The notes beneath the pieces were generated by a model. That model was given only the letters and a program-made list of their open reading frames with translations. It was not told where the DNA came from and ran no database searches. Below are positions 9,796-20,489 of a stretch of DNA of 64,000 nt, piece by piece (within the stretch, counting starts at the first letter, position 1; each line of letters starts with the position of its first letter). Source of the stretch: Psococerastis gibbosa (Eukaryota; Arthropoda; Insecta; Psocodea; Psocidae). The translations under genes and the position numbers were made by a program. The stretch lies in assembly GCA_963971405.1 (NCBI GenBank), contig OZ020491.1, positions 31,361,019-31,425,018 on the forward strand. Direction: 5' to 3'.

Positions 9796-10066
9796 CTATA
9801 GTGACATAGGCCACTTCCCCTTGGTAGATAAGGATCACCCTCATTAGTGTGCGATGTATAGATCTGAAAAAGGAATAAGAAACATGTATACCAAGTCACA
9901 CAAAAGGCGGTTTCCGTAAAAAAAGAAAAAAAAAAGGTGTTCAAAGCCATTGTAAAAAATACAAATTAATATGGGTTAAATGAGGGGGAACGAAAAAGTA
10001 TGCAGCGAGTGCCTAAGAGATAAGTCCAAGTTGTTTTCGAGAGGCATTACGCAAAAGTGCTACTGG
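9796..10066 (-). repeat. R1 repeat copy 2
   Basis: Same intron-end/exon-2 block as at 12985-13331. Minus-strand acceptor CAG ends at about 9864; the exon starts at 9863 and its ATG is at 9844. A GTAAG donor-like site lies just upstream near 10070-10075, after the stop of the OB-like ORF. Confidence 0.65.
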
Positions 10067-10081
10067 TCACTTACCTTAAAA

Positions 10082-10440
10082 TTATTCGACGTCATCCACC
10101 GGTAGCTCCCATCCATTCGGTCCTTTTTCCACTGTCTCAAGCTTATGTACTTTTCCTTCCCTGCGTGTAATTCTTAGACCATACATTCCTTTCTTTAAAT
10201 TTTCCACGGCTTCCGTCGTCAACATATCTGCATAGAATTGGGGTAGATTTACCCAACAATTTTCTCCCCCATTTTCTACAATAATCCGTGTTCTCTCTCC
10301 AAATTTGGAGTGAGTAATGCGTTCAATGTGTAATATGGGGAAGATCGTCCACAGTTCCAATTGAGCCAAAGGTACAATTCGACAGAAACGAAATCTTTGC
10401 TCTCCAACCGCTTCAAAAATATTACCTAGGAGTATCAGAC
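10082..10440 (-). CDS. Small OB-fold-like Polinton-associated protein
   Basis: The frame ending at 10082 is open upstream past the listed non-ATG start (10369) to about 10440, including 'EAVGEQRFRFCRI' before 'LELWTIFPILHIERI'. The protein has alternating beta-like segments and 'CWVNLPQFYADML', comparable to 'FEVTVPKSYMALF' in the gene at 51635. An ATG at about 10442 lies in another frame, so a one-base frameshift or splicing is needed for a proper start. A TATA element sits at 10474-10480, at a sensible distance. Possible ssDNA-binding or capsid accessory role, not established. Confidence 0.5.
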
Positions 10441-11245
10441 ATGATTGATGCTGGAGGAAGGCAAAACGGGAGCTTATATAGGACTAAATTTGGGGGGGGG
10501 GACGCCTATGCAGAATTGTATATAAGGCAATTGTAGGGGGGATTTTAAGGTCGTTTTTATCTGAATATAGTATCATGGAATTGTGGAAAACTAAGACTAC
10601 AGTAGTTAGCAGACTTGAAAAGATTTGGAAGAAAGAATTCTCCTGTTGCTGTTGCGTCTCAATCTTAAATATAAACTGTTGATAATTGTGTCGATATATG
10701 AAATAGGCAAGCTCTAGTATCGAATACAGTAAATTGTATTCGACGCTGACAATATAGTTACATGGAAACAGAAGGAATTTAGTGCTAATCTACAATTGCT
10801 GTAATAGTACATATCGTAATTACGAGTTGTAGAGCTAAAGGAATTAGACTTATACAGTATACGAAGAAAATCAGAGGTGTTGGAAAATGTATTCTTGATA
10901 CTTTGCTAGGACTGTCCTTGATGCAATCCATTACAAAGAAGATATCATTGTTACAGTGTACTATAGAACTCCTGAGGTTTCACTGACTGACAAATGTAAG
11001 ATAAATTGGCCCCTATAGTGCAGCTATGACAACCCTCTAAGGGTTTCACGTCCACTTTGCACTCCCCTCGTGGATTCTGAAGTACAATCATCTTTTGAGA
11101 TGTTTTTATCTTGATGAATCCAGAGCTCCGCTGGGGTTATGGAGTAGATGTAAATTGGCGTTCTTGCTACAAAATTTTTGATTGGCGTTCTTGCTATCAG
11201 ATTTTGATTGGCGTTCTTGCTATCAATTTTTGACCTTGAAAACAA
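10315..11245. repeat. Segmental duplication copy B (with 6955-7895)
   Basis: Nearly identical to 6955-7895, including promoter, poly(G) run and the 'YSITPAE' relic at 11024-11245. Near 11150-11225 it contains three short tandem copies of a roughly 29-bp unit with TTGGCGTTCTTGCTA that copy A has only once. Confidence 0.8.
10474..10480 (-). promoter_or_regulatory. TATA box of the OB-like gene
   Basis: Minus strand TATATAA, about 30-35 bp before a conserved CAGCATCAATC/CAGCATCAGTC stretch that looks like an initiator. The same arrangement occurs at 7110-7116 and 13501-13507. Confidence 0.55.
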
Positions 11246-11329
11246 TTGGTTTGATTTCTATCAATTTTTTGGAAAAATAGTATAATCAAAAATTTGCAGG
11301 CGCTTATTGTAAGAAGACCGTGACGACGT

Positions 11330-11570
11330 CATCACATAGTGGTAGAGTATTGGACTTTTGACCAGAAGGTTGTAGGTTCGAGTTCCACATATTTTTTTAT
11401 TTTTTCGCTTTTTATTTTTTGGAACACATGTAAAGCAGATGCTTCCATAGGTTTACAAGAGTAGCCTACAGTAGATGAACGCTTGCACAAGTATATATGA
11501 GCTTATCTAGGAACCTATCAGCTAAAGAAGACCAAAGACTGAAAAATGATGTTTTATATTACTTCATAAA
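11330..11570 (+). repeat. tRNA-like SINE head and a repeat shared with 21055-21240
   Basis: 11340-11397 contains a tRNA-like A box (TGGTAGAGTATTGG), an anticodon-arm-like segment and a B box (GGTTCGAGTTCC), ending in a T-rich run. The following 170 bp, from the B box on, recurs at 21065-21240. This looks like a tRNA-derived SINE with a non-tRNA body. The copy at 21 kb lacks most of the tRNA part. Confidence 0.5.
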
Positions 11571-12699
11571 CAATTGAAAACTGACTACTTTTACTATTTT
11601 CCACCCATAATGTGGCCAACACCTCATTATGGTGGAAATTATTTTGTGCACGAAGAACGCTTTTTAATCGCCATAAATTGCGTTGTATAGAATAGCCAAA
11701 CGAATTACGCGTTTGTGCACAAATCTGAAAACATGTAGAAAAGACTTGTTATTGCGCAATATGGTAACACACGTTTTACAATCGCAAAAAGGCGTTGGGC
11801 TGGAGACTATCAATTTATGACCTTGAGAGTTAAAACGGTCTATGTCCATTTGTTTGGATAGTTGGAATCGGGAAGTAAAGAAAAAAAAACCAGTGATGAC
11901 GTCATAAACAATTTATTAAAGTAAATAGTACCATAAAAAAAATTAACCATGAGCAGGTATAAGGATAAGTCAAGTATGACGTTATAACCAAGTTTTGAAC
12001 GTACAATATGTATTAGGTAGCAATATGAGCGGTGATTAGCGTGCGGACGGTACCAGACCTGTCTGGCGTGAGTGACTCACCGCATGACTTGTAATGTCAA
12101 CCTGATACCCAAGGAAGTTCAATGGCAGGTATTCAGGTAGCTACTATATTTAAATATTGTTGTATAAAGGTAGTAAAGAAGGTCTAATTAATAACCTTTA
12201 GAGTTAAAACGGTCCATAAAAAATTAAGCATGAACAGGTATGCGGAAAAGTGAAGTATGACGTTATAACCAAGTATTGAACGTACAATATATATTAGGAG
12301 ACAGTATGAGCGGTAGTTAGCGCGCGGTAGTGCTACCTGACGCTCACAGTCTTCAAAAAACCCGAATTTACCTCTTTTTCCACGCGCAAGCGATTGCATA
12401 AGAAACTAAGCTTATCTAGAACCTGTTTCAATCGTTCGTTCACGCTGCCCACAATTGACACTCCCCGGCACACTTCAAACAGCAGACCTTCAATAGTGCG
12501 AGCCATAATCCTCGCGAATTCGTTTCCCGTAAATAGCGATACCGCATGACCGAAAGGTAAGGGTATGCCATACGCTGAGTTGCATAGCTCAGCGTAACTA
12601 CTTGAATCTTCGATGTGAGGAGACCTGTCTGACGTAAGAGCGAGAGTGACTCACCACATGACTTGTTTCTTGAAGCAGACACCCAAGGTTGGTACTATA
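11571..12699. other. Repeat-rich noncoding DNA
   Basis: Contains fragments of the 'TATCAATTTTTGACC' and 'GAGTTAAAACGGTC' repeats also seen at 7865, 52290-52690 and 12197, plus two diverged copies of a block with 'GACGTTATAACCAAGT' (about 11940-12100 and 12210-12340). No credible gene. Confidence 0.45.
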
Positions 12700-12922
12700 T
12701 TTTTGAATTGTACAGTATAAAGGTAGAAGGGAAGATCGAAGTGAAAACAATACAATTCAATAAATTTATATTTCAAAGTTAATATACAAGAATGTCAGTA
12801 ATGCGGTAAGTACGTTGTTCCGTAAATAGCACAACAAAAAAAGAAAAGAAAAAAAATTAGTGAGTACTGTATGATAAGAAAAAGAGTCCGTTGTACGGTT
12901 CCAGTACGTGCATTAAAATATT
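12700..12922. repeat. Dispersed repeat, second copy of 8085-8304
   Basis: Near-identical to 8085-8304. Its right end overlaps the last codons of the spliced OB-like gene. Confidence 0.65.
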
Positions 12923-13469
12923 GAAAAAAATGCGGTCGGTGAGGGTGTCGTCAGCATAGTCCGATTGTCGTTCAACTCCGGTATGGTGACATATGCCACT
13001 TCCCCTTGGTAGATAAGGATCACCCTCATTAGTTAGCGATGTATAGATCTGAAAAAGGAATAAGAAACATGTATACCAAGTCACACAAAAGGAGGTTTCC
13101 GTAAAAAAATAAATATAAAAGGCAATCAATGCCATTGGAAAAAAAGAAATACAACGTAATATGGCTTAAATGAGGGGGAACGAAAAAGTATGCTACGAGT
13201 GCCTAAGAGATAAGTCCAATGGTATTGTGATAATAATAATAAACGTGGTAGAAAGAGTGACTGCAGCAGATGGTATAGAATAACAAAAAAATTTGATTTC
13301 GAGAGGCATTACGCAAAACTGCTAGTGAAAAATAATAGGAGTGAAAATGAAGTACTTACATATTAAGGATGTGATAGCCGCCGACCGGTAGCCCCCAGAA
13401 AGGAATTTGGAGAGGGGGCGCACCCACCGAATGGACATGGATCGGGTAAGGTACTGGTGTGTCCGACAT
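12913..13469 (-). CDS. Two-exon OB-like small protein gene with intact splice signals
   Basis: Minus strand. ATG at 13469 begins exon 1 (13469-13360, 110 nt). A GTAAGT donor occupies 13359-13354 and a pyrimidine-rich CAG acceptor ends at 13049. Exon 2 (13048-12913, 136 nt) ends with TAA. The sum, 246 nt, is 82 codons with no internal stop, and the join restores 'GGYHILNI' leading to 'RVILIYQGEVAYVTIPEL', which parallels 'GAKYQILKIVQ' and 'VKVILRG...CFIPQLYL' of the intronless relative at 61109-61414. A TATA box lies at 13501-13507. The intron is 311 bp. Exon 2 is short after 'TIPEL' because a dispersed repeat supplies the stop, so the protein is probably truncated. Confidence 0.6.
12985..13331 (-). 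repeat. R1 repeat copy 3 (bona fide intron and exon 2)
   Basis: Third occurrence of R1; here it is embedded in a complete exon-intron arrangement, which identifies what the repeat is. Confidence 0.65.
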
Positions 13470-14004
13470 GACTGATGCTGGAGGAAGGCAAAACGGGAGC
13501 TTATATAGGACTAAATTTGGGAGGCAACGCCTATGCAGAAATGTATACAAGACAATTGTAGGGGGGATTTTAAGGTTATTTGTCTGTGTTCCTGCACGTC
13601 TCAAGGTAAGTTTTACCATCAAGGTAAGGTCGTTTTTATCTGAATATAGTATAATGGAATTGTGGAAAACTAAGACTACAGTAGTTAGCAGGCTTGAAAA
13701 GATTTGGGTAACAAATGAAATTTATGGAAATTTTAATCCAGAAAGAATACTGCTGTTGCTGTTGCGTCTCAATCTTAAATATAAACTGTTGATAATTGTG
13801 TCCATATATGATGAAACATTACGCTGACGGAAAGACGTATTTTGTTTAAAAATACACATGCCACAGGTTTTGCTGACATAGTTACAAACTCCCCTACATT
13901 TTTTAATTGCGTTAGTTATTCAATTAAAATTGGAAGCACCAGAATTTAGCATGGAAAAGGTACCAAACGTGCCAATGTATAGTTTGGTGGAAAGGGCGGA
14001 AATC
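13470..14004. other. Upstream region with partial third copy of the 7/10 kb duplication
   Basis: 13470-13825 resembles 7070-7370 and 10440-10680, with an insertion of about 65 bp near 13575. The rest is unremarkable up to the LTR element. Confidence 0.5.
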
Positions 14005-14009
14005 ACAAC

Positions 14010-14377
14010 TGTTACGCCCTAGGCCTAACACAAGCGTACGCTCCTCTTGGCCTAGGCTCAGGGCTGAGGACAGACGACAAACCGCTGTTGCATAAATATT
14101 ATACTGGTCGTCACGTATGTCCTTAGCCATAAAGTATAAAACACGGACCTTGGGTTCGGAGAGGCAGAGCTGGTTAGACTGAGTAAGTGGAGTTGTCTCC
14201 CTGTCTGAAGTACGCGTAAGTACGATTCACATTACTTAATGTTAAGTGTCGTAATATATTATTAATTATTTTGGTACCATCCTATAAGGTTATATATATA
14301 TATTTCCCCTCTCATAAGTCCACTCTAAATACTCTAACCTATAGAAGGTCCCAATTAGTGGTATTAGGAGTGTGACA
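14010..14377 (+). repeat. 5' LTR
   Basis: 368 bp, TG...CA ends. A TATA-like element (TATAAAA, 14135-14141) would drive transcription. Confidence 0.9.
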
Positions 14378-14379
14378 AG

Positions 14380-14401
14380 TTTTTTTTTTTTTTTTTTTTT
14401 T
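14380..14401 (-). other. Poly(A) tract of the antisense inserted cDNA
   Basis: 22 consecutive T on the plus strand, two bases after the 5' LTR, i.e. a poly(A) tail at the 3' end of the minus-strand gene 14672-15955. It marks that gene as an mRNA copy. Confidence 0.75.
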
Positions 14402-14671
14402 CCGACCAGGGATAAAGCAGATGGTAGGCAAACCCTAAGATGTTAAGGTCGACACCCAAAACCGGGTAACGTCCGAAATCTAGACGTTAAGCGGCCAAGG
14501 GACTATCCCGCTGCGGAACTACGGATAGGGTCCAGACTGTTGTAAGCCCCGAGAAATCACGGAGATTTCCCAAAGGCCCGCCTGTTCCAGAGGAGAACAC
14601 CCATCTTTCCAAGGCTCCACAATGGGTTGCAGGGGTCGTCATCAAAAGGGCGGAGGGAGGAGGGCTTAGCC

Positions 14672-15955
14672 CTACCTCAAGCGTATCCAAGCGCTAGGAT
14701 TGTCGGTTTCCCAGTTGCTCTTCCAAGCAACTATACGCGCCGCGGCCATCAACTGGTACTGAGCGAGGGTCACAGTTTTAAAACGACCCTTAAGACTGGT
14801 TTGCAAAAAATTTGCAACAGTGTTCAGCACGATCTCACGGGGGGTGGGCTGCCCGACTGGAACTAGCCGGGGCAACTTGCCCTTCATACCGTGGGACAAA
14901 CTATTGAAGGCCGTGGCGCCACCAGGGAAACCGTAGAGAGCGATCTCTTTCTCTTCCTGACTAAGATTGTTTATGTCAGTATCCTTGTACTTGTCTACCA
15001 ATGCAGCTGCCTCGTCCATGGCATTACAGCTGACTGCTGTTATTGCTTGAACCCCTGCTGTCACCTGAGCAACAGTCACAAGAGGGGCCGTCAGATTTGG
15101 TAGTTCCGGCATGCCACCGCTGGACCCTATGTATAAGAACGGGTCCAGCTCCACAGGGCCACGTAGGTGGAAGGCCCCATCCACCACTTGTCCATCTGGG
15201 TGGCAATCTAGCAGCTGGTGTAAAATTCGATCGGGTAGCCTGCCTTGTGGGGGAGGATGCACACTCGCACGCCTGCTACCCATGAGCACGTCCATAAGTT
15301 CGTTTGGCTCACAGGGAGGTAATAGCTGATCCTCGACAACGGCATATGGTGTTCGCCGTTGTTTAACAAGCAATGTGTGCACCGCCTCCACAACCTGATA
15401 CTTTAGAGTTTGCGGCACATCATCATCTTTACTTACCAAGGTATTATAGTTGTCAATGGCGGCGGCGTGCTCGTGGGAACAGTATCCGGAGGGCAACATT
15501 GCGACATAACGCGCCAGCCCTGATATGTCAAGAGAAGCGAGCATGTGACTAACGTCACGCCCGCCCCCCAAAGACACCAACGGGCAAGCGAAGTATGCGT
15601 TGCCGTCCGGGTACAGTTCACGCAAAGCAGCCACCAGGGCTCCACCGACGGAAAGGAATGCATCGTCATTATAGGATGCTGCGACGACACTTCCTCCGCC
15701 GACGAGCCGTTCGATCCTGAACACTCCGCTGTCATATCTATAAAAGACTCCATGTTGCTCCCGAATAAACTTTTCAAAGCTAATGAGGGGCATACCTATT
15801 AGGGTGCTCAGGGATGAAGTAACAACGGCTCTGCGAAAGTAGGGCACTGATGATAAAAGGCGAACCAACCCGAGATTAAAAGCTCCGTACTTAGATTCTA
15901 CGTAACCCGCAAGTTCCTTGGCCTTAGCTAGGGGAGGGATATGTTCCATACGCAA
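14672..15955 (-). CDS. Intact 427-aa ORF, possible negative-strand RNA virus nucleoprotein, captured antisense in an LTR element
   Basis: The ORF is uninterrupted and its G/C content and codon use differ from the A/T-rich surroundings. It is followed by 270 bp of untranslated sequence and a poly(A) tract ending at the LTR, so the block 14380 to about 16050 is a reverse-transcribed mRNA. The protein is helical, without signal peptide or zinc motifs, with segments such as 'HMLASLDISGLARYVAMLP' and 'AIDNYNTLV'. Size and texture recall nucleoproteins of jingchu/mononegaviruses, which are often endogenised next to LTR elements, but I cannot confirm homology. A retrotransposon Gag or host retrocopy remain alternatives. 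The start could also be the ATG two codons downstream. Confidence 0.45.
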   Translation of the reverse strand: MRMEHIPPLAKAKELAGYVESKYGAFNLGLVRLLSSVPYFRRAVVTSSLSTLIGMPLISFEKFIREQHGVFYRYDSGVFRIERLVGGGSVVAASYNDDAFLSVGGALVAALRELYPDGNAYFACPLVSLGGGRDVSHMLASLDISGLARYVAMLPSGYCSHEHAAAIDNYNTLVSKDDDVPQTLKYQVVEAVHTLLVKQRRTPYAVVEDQLLPPCEPNELMDVLMGSRRASVHPPPQGRLPDRILHQLLDCHPDGQVVDGAFHLRGPVELDPFLYIGSSGGMPELPNLTAPLVTVAQVTAGVQAITAVSCNAMDEAAALVDKYKDTDINNLSQEEKEIALYGFPGGATAFNSLSHGMKGKLPRLVPVGQPTPREIVLNTVANFLQTSLKGRFKTVTLAQYQLMAAARIVAWKSNWETDNPSAWIRLR

Positions 15956-16087
15956 GCATAGCTTGCATCCAAAACATCAGACAAAGCGGTCGAAAATTTC
16001 TTTGTTCTCTGATAGGCCCAACTCCCCGCGCTGAATTTATTCCCTTATCCAAGCCTAGAGAAGAGATCCCGCAACCTGTGTTGTCTT

Positions 16088-16321
16088 TTGCAATTGCGCA
16101 CCCCCTCCCCTCCAAGCCCCGGAAGTGTGTTTCTTGACAACGGCGCTGAAATGTCTGTAATCCCCCTCTCCTCTTGCCCCCATGGAAGTGCAAAGCTTCT
16201 TCATCCCCTTGACAGACAGGCAATAGGCGTGATTTCTACCCCCCTTGAAAACATCAGAAAAATTGGACTGACCATCCTTTTCTGTGATCAGTCTCTAAAG
16301 GAAGATTGTGTATTGTATTAG
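16088..16321 (+). pseudogene. Retropepsin-like fragment of the LTR element
   Basis: 'VFLDNGAEMSVIP' resembles the retroviral protease active site (usually D-T/S-G-A), with Asn replacing Thr/Ser. About 60 residues follow before a stop. The polyprotein is otherwise deleted. Its plus orientation agrees with the LTRs. Confidence 0.55.
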
Positions 16322-18777
16322 ATGAAAATTTTGGTTACTGACAGACGGTATTTCCATAAGAAAAACAATTTATGTATTTTAGTGTTTAAACTATTCAGAA
16401 GAGTCTATTGTGTACACTAATAAGTTAAACATTTTTGCACACTGACCTTAGCTGATGCACGTAATGCAGCGCCTAGCCTAGGTCAAATAGCTAAATAAGA
16501 CATGCATGCAAACAAGGCCCAGACCTCCAATTGTTACAATTTTTTGTATAATAATTAGTTAGTGTTAGACTAGATAGGTTAATTTTAAGTTTATTAATTT
16601 TGCATTTTTTGCATTGCTTCTATACAAAAGGTACTAAGTAGTACATGTCCCACCTTATATCCATGCCTATGAGCTTCTCTTGTATATGAATTGAGTACCC
16701 CAGTTCGCAAAAGAACTGAGAAGATCCCCTCCCCCCCCCCCCCGCGGTAGGTACCGCCGATATTAATACTATGTATACGTTTGAAGTGATATTGTTAATA
16801 GCCTATAAGGCGAATTTGTGAATAATATTGTACTGCATATTAATGTCCTATTTATATGTGTTTTAGTGAACTCCCCACGTCGAATAGTACAATTGCAAAG
16901 ATGGACGGAGCCTCTTTCATAAAATATTTGTCCTAAACCCTATGTAAATAATGAAGAAAAGGTAGTATGTAGTATCGATGGTGAAGTCCCCCTCCTAAGG
17001 TAACTGCAGCTAAACACAGGCATCGCGACCCTGATGTATTTGCAGCTGGTAATAAACATATAAAAAATAACAATGAAAAATTGGTGGTGATGTGACATCA
17101 GCGTTATAAAACGAAGTACAGCCTTGAATAAGCTTATGCTTATACAGTCACTGTGCCGACTTTTAGTTTTGAAGTATATAAAACTTATGGCGAAGGGCCC
17201 TGTTACTTGCTAACACCGTTCTCGCTGCAGATGACTGGCCAATATCTGTATCGAGGGGTTGGTAAAGACACATGGGCACCCTGGCACCTTTAAGATCCGT
17301 CACTTGACTAAATTAACTGTTTTCTCTCCCAACAGCTCGCTGTGTCTTTTCCACATATAATATGTATGTTTTTATGTATGCCCCGCCCCCCTGTCTCTTT
17401 TGAAAGGCACAGAATTTTGAAAGTTTTCTTATCACCACTCCCTGAAATAACGAATTTTGTATTTCCTACCTATGTGTCTATTCTAAGAGCCCCCTTCCTC
17501 AAGGATTACGGCAGAAAGCCAAATTTCACCTTCGATTTCCCATCTGGCATCAACATGGTCTGAAATACTACTTTCTAAAAATTTGCCCCATAAAACCCCC
17601 AGACTAGTATTTCAGTCCATAGTCCCTATAATTTAAATATTATTAGTCTATGTAAAGACGTTTTCCTCAACCCTAAATGTAGCAATTAAGTTTAAGTTTA
17701 AGAATTGATTTGTATTTTCAAAAGAAATAAATAAAAAATGTATTTATAAACCGTAAGTATGGCTATGTTTCTAAGATTGCTCAGTCTAAGTTATAGCCCG
17801 AGATGTGCCCCTACCCACCGACGTCACGTCTCGTCCAGTTCAACACCACGACCAGCCACCCAACGTCCTCCCAGCCTATGTTATCTTCGACCAGTTCAGA
17901 ACGAGACCAGTCATTTCCGAGACCAGTCATTCCTGAGTCAAAGTGTGCATTCGACTCCAACCGCGGGTATTACCCGCCAAAATCAATTCCGTCAGTCGTC
18001 TGCGATACAGCTGATCAGATTCCTGCCTATTCAATCTGGCCATTTCCCTCGTACGTACAGGCCAACCACTAAGCCGCACGACCCCATGCGACCTACATCA
18101 AAGTCGCCTCCATGCTGAATACTCGTGCCATAACCACGTACCAGGCGGTGCCACATAAAATCCGCCACACCAGGCAATGCTTTGACTGCTGATCAACCTC
18201 CTGTTCCACGCACCATGCGACGACCCATTCCCGTCCATGTAACTATGCATCGGGCCCAGCACCATTGGTCCGTTTTACTTTTGAGTCATCATATCGAGTC
18301 CTCCACTGGTCCATTTCTCCTGAGTCCTCAGCGAGTTTCCCACTGGTCAATGTCCCCTCGAGTCTTCACGAAGTTTTCCGCTGGTCTCCTCCAATCGTCC
18401 CTTTTCGAGCTCTCTTCGCGCCTGCTTCGAGTCCAGTCGCCTATACGTCGAGTCCCCTACAAGTCTACACTTCACTTCCCAGCCATCTCGGGCACACACA
18501 CACGCACAATTCTCCTATTATTGTCGGTTTTGCTGTACTTGTCCCGGTCTTGTTATAGTTGTCCCAAGTTTGTATGGTTGCCTCTAATTTGTATTGTTGC
18601 CCCAAATTTGTATTGTTTTCCCAATTGTGTAATGTTGTTTGTCCCTCTATTTTCTATGATCTCTATTATTGTGTCCCATTGTGTCTCTCCCAGGTTTATT
18701 TCCTGTTTTTCGATTGTACTGTTGATCGACTCTGTCTCTGTGAAAAAACCCACCATCATGAGTTTTTTCAACTCTGT
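16322..18777. other. Noncoding interior of the LTR element
   Basis: No RT, RNase H or integrase motifs seen on either strand. 16730-16744 is a poly(C) run. 17790-18450 is C/T-rich with degenerate repeats of 'CACTGGTCCATTT' and 'GACCAGTCATT' type; open frames there look like by-products of that composition. Confidence 0.5.
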
Positions 18778-18789
18778 GGGGGTGGTGGG

Positions 18790-19155
18790 TGTTACGCCCT
18801 AGGCCTAACACAAGCGTACGCTCCTCCTGGCCTAGGCTCAGGGCTGAGGACAGACGACAAACCGCTGTTGCATAAATATTATACTGGTCGTCACGTATGT
18901 CCTTAGCCATAAAGTATAAAACACGGACCTTGGGTTCGGAGAGGCAGAGCTGGTTAGACTGAGTAAGTGGAGTTGTCTCCCTGTCTGAAGTACGCGTAAG
19001 TACGATTCACATTACTTAATGTTAAGTGTCGTAATATATTATTAATTATTTTGGTACCATCCTATAAGGTTATATATATATTTCCCCTCTCATAAGTCCA
19101 CTCTAAATACTCTAACCTATAGAAGGTCCCAATTAGTGGTATTAGGAGTGTGACA
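18790..19155 (+). repeat. 3' LTR
   Basis: 366 bp, nearly identical to the 5' LTR. Confidence 0.9.
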
Positions 19156-19160
19156 ACAAC

Positions 19161-19680
19161 ATTAACGCCATTAGCCTTAAATCAAGTCACAACCAATAGG
19201 TTTGTTAGAAATCCCATGGAGAGCTTCCAACCTAGCAAGGATATTTTTTGGAAAACGTATCGCGCTACAACACGGATTGCAACCAGTCCGGAGTCTGGGT
19301 GGAATGATTAGAGTGGCATATGTGCGCATAATATGCGAACGGATTCCATCGTTTCCAATTACAGGTAGTTTTGAACCATTATAGGCAAGCGCTAGTATCG
19401 AATACAGTATATTGAACTCAACAATATAGTTATATAGAAACAGGTGTAATAGGCTAAATACAAGTTGTAGTGCTAAAGGAAATATACCTATACAGTATAC
19501 GAAGGAAACACATTAACAAAGATACCATGTCGACCGAACATGATCAATTCATTATTAGAGCGTGAAGTGAATAATTAGATCCGTCTCCGCGTAGACCGTG
19601 ATGCAGGTCCCCCCTCGGGCTCCAGCTGTCCTTTCCAGTCTAGCCTATCTATGATAATGCATTAACTTTGGTAATAACCG
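19161..19680. other. Noncoding flank of the LTR element
   Basis: 19385-19500 is a diverged copy of about 7375-7530. No gene seen. Confidence 0.4.
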
Positions 19681-19689
19681 GAGTAGGGA

Positions 19690-20150
19690 AACGGGGTTTG
19701 CGGGGCTCGAACCCACATTCGATAGCGAACGTTAACTATGGATTTAAGTGGTGAAACGACGTTTCGGTTACATGTAGAACGTGGTTTCGAATCCCGCCTG
19801 GCATAGGTTTTAATGTAATGTAGCCTATAGGTAGGTACTTTCTATATTCCGTCTGCCTATGCATTACAACGTAGGTTGAAACTGACAAGTAATTATAAGA
19901 TAAATGAAAACAAAGGGTTCGAACCCACGATTGACATCAACTGCACTTGTATGGACTATAGTGTTAAGATGACGTTTCTATTAGTATCCCGCCAAGACCA
20001 GTTATTACTGGGTACCTATTCGGATTAGCCATGCCCTCGAGCGTTAGTTATTACCTGCTACCACCGGATTGCCTATGCATTAAATTGCAGTAACTTTGCT
20101 GCGTCCAACAACAACTGTTGTGAATTCGAATCCCACCAAGTCTAGGATTT
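19690..20150. repeat. Cluster of tRNA-like relics on both strands
   Basis: Four B-box-like motifs lie within about 450 bp: GGGGCTCGAACCCAC (about 19697, minus), GGTTTCGAATCCCGCC (about 19783, plus), GGGTTCGAACCCACG (about 19917, minus) and GAATTCGAATCCCACC (about 20122, plus). Some have partial D-arm-like sequence upstream. None folds convincingly as an intact tRNA. They look like tRNA-derived SINE heads. Confidence 0.4.
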
Positions 20151-20488
20151 TATATTATTGTAAGTGCGTCAACATTTAGCCTATAGGTAGTAATAAAGAC
20201 AATTCTTTTAATAAATAGATTATAGCGGATGGTCGTGTCAACATCCGTTTTAGATCCGTATGTGTCCGAATATAACGTATCCTTTAACGTTTGTGGGTCG
20301 AAGTCGATATCTAAGACAAACTATTAAAATATAGAAGTGTTTTATATACTTGTTACTGTTACCTAAAACAAAAAAAATACAAAACATGTATTTAAGTTAA
20401 ATATGGTACGATTTTGGAGTTTTCATCACATGTTTTCATCACATAAACTTGTTTTAAGTGATGAAAAAATTTAAATTTAAAATTTTAT
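20151..20488. other. Noncoding A/T-rich DNA
   Basis: No gene recognised. Confidence 0.4.
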
Positions 20489-20489
20489 T

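Larger units (their letters stand above)
14005..19160 (+). mobile_element. Complete LTR retrotransposon insertion with 5-bp target-site duplication
   Basis: Two nearly identical LTRs (14010-14377 and 18790-19155) start TGTTACG and end GTGTGACA. The flanking bases 14005-14009 and 19156-19160 are both ACAAC, a clean target-site duplication. A G-rich polypurine tract (18778-18789) abuts the 3' LTR, giving plus orientation. A retropepsin-like remnant is at 16088-16321; no reverse transcriptase or integrase is visible, so the copy is non-autonomous. The LTRs differ mainly by one TA repeat unit and one substitution, so the insertion is recent. A viral-like gene lies antisense between the LTRs. Confidence 0.9.

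Noticed and set aside
11340..11397. Functional tRNA gene
   Set aside because: Anticodon and acceptor stems do not pair properly, and the sequence continues into a repeat body; it is a SINE head.
15024..15802. Several long ORFs on both strands at 15.0-15.8 kb
   Set aside because: All overlap the 427-codon minus-strand ORF in other frames; G/C-rich coding DNA yields such shadows.
17759..18906. Plus-strand ORFs of 72-206 codons
   Set aside because: They follow C/T-rich degenerate repeats and the LTR, overlap each other in different frames, and show no domain.
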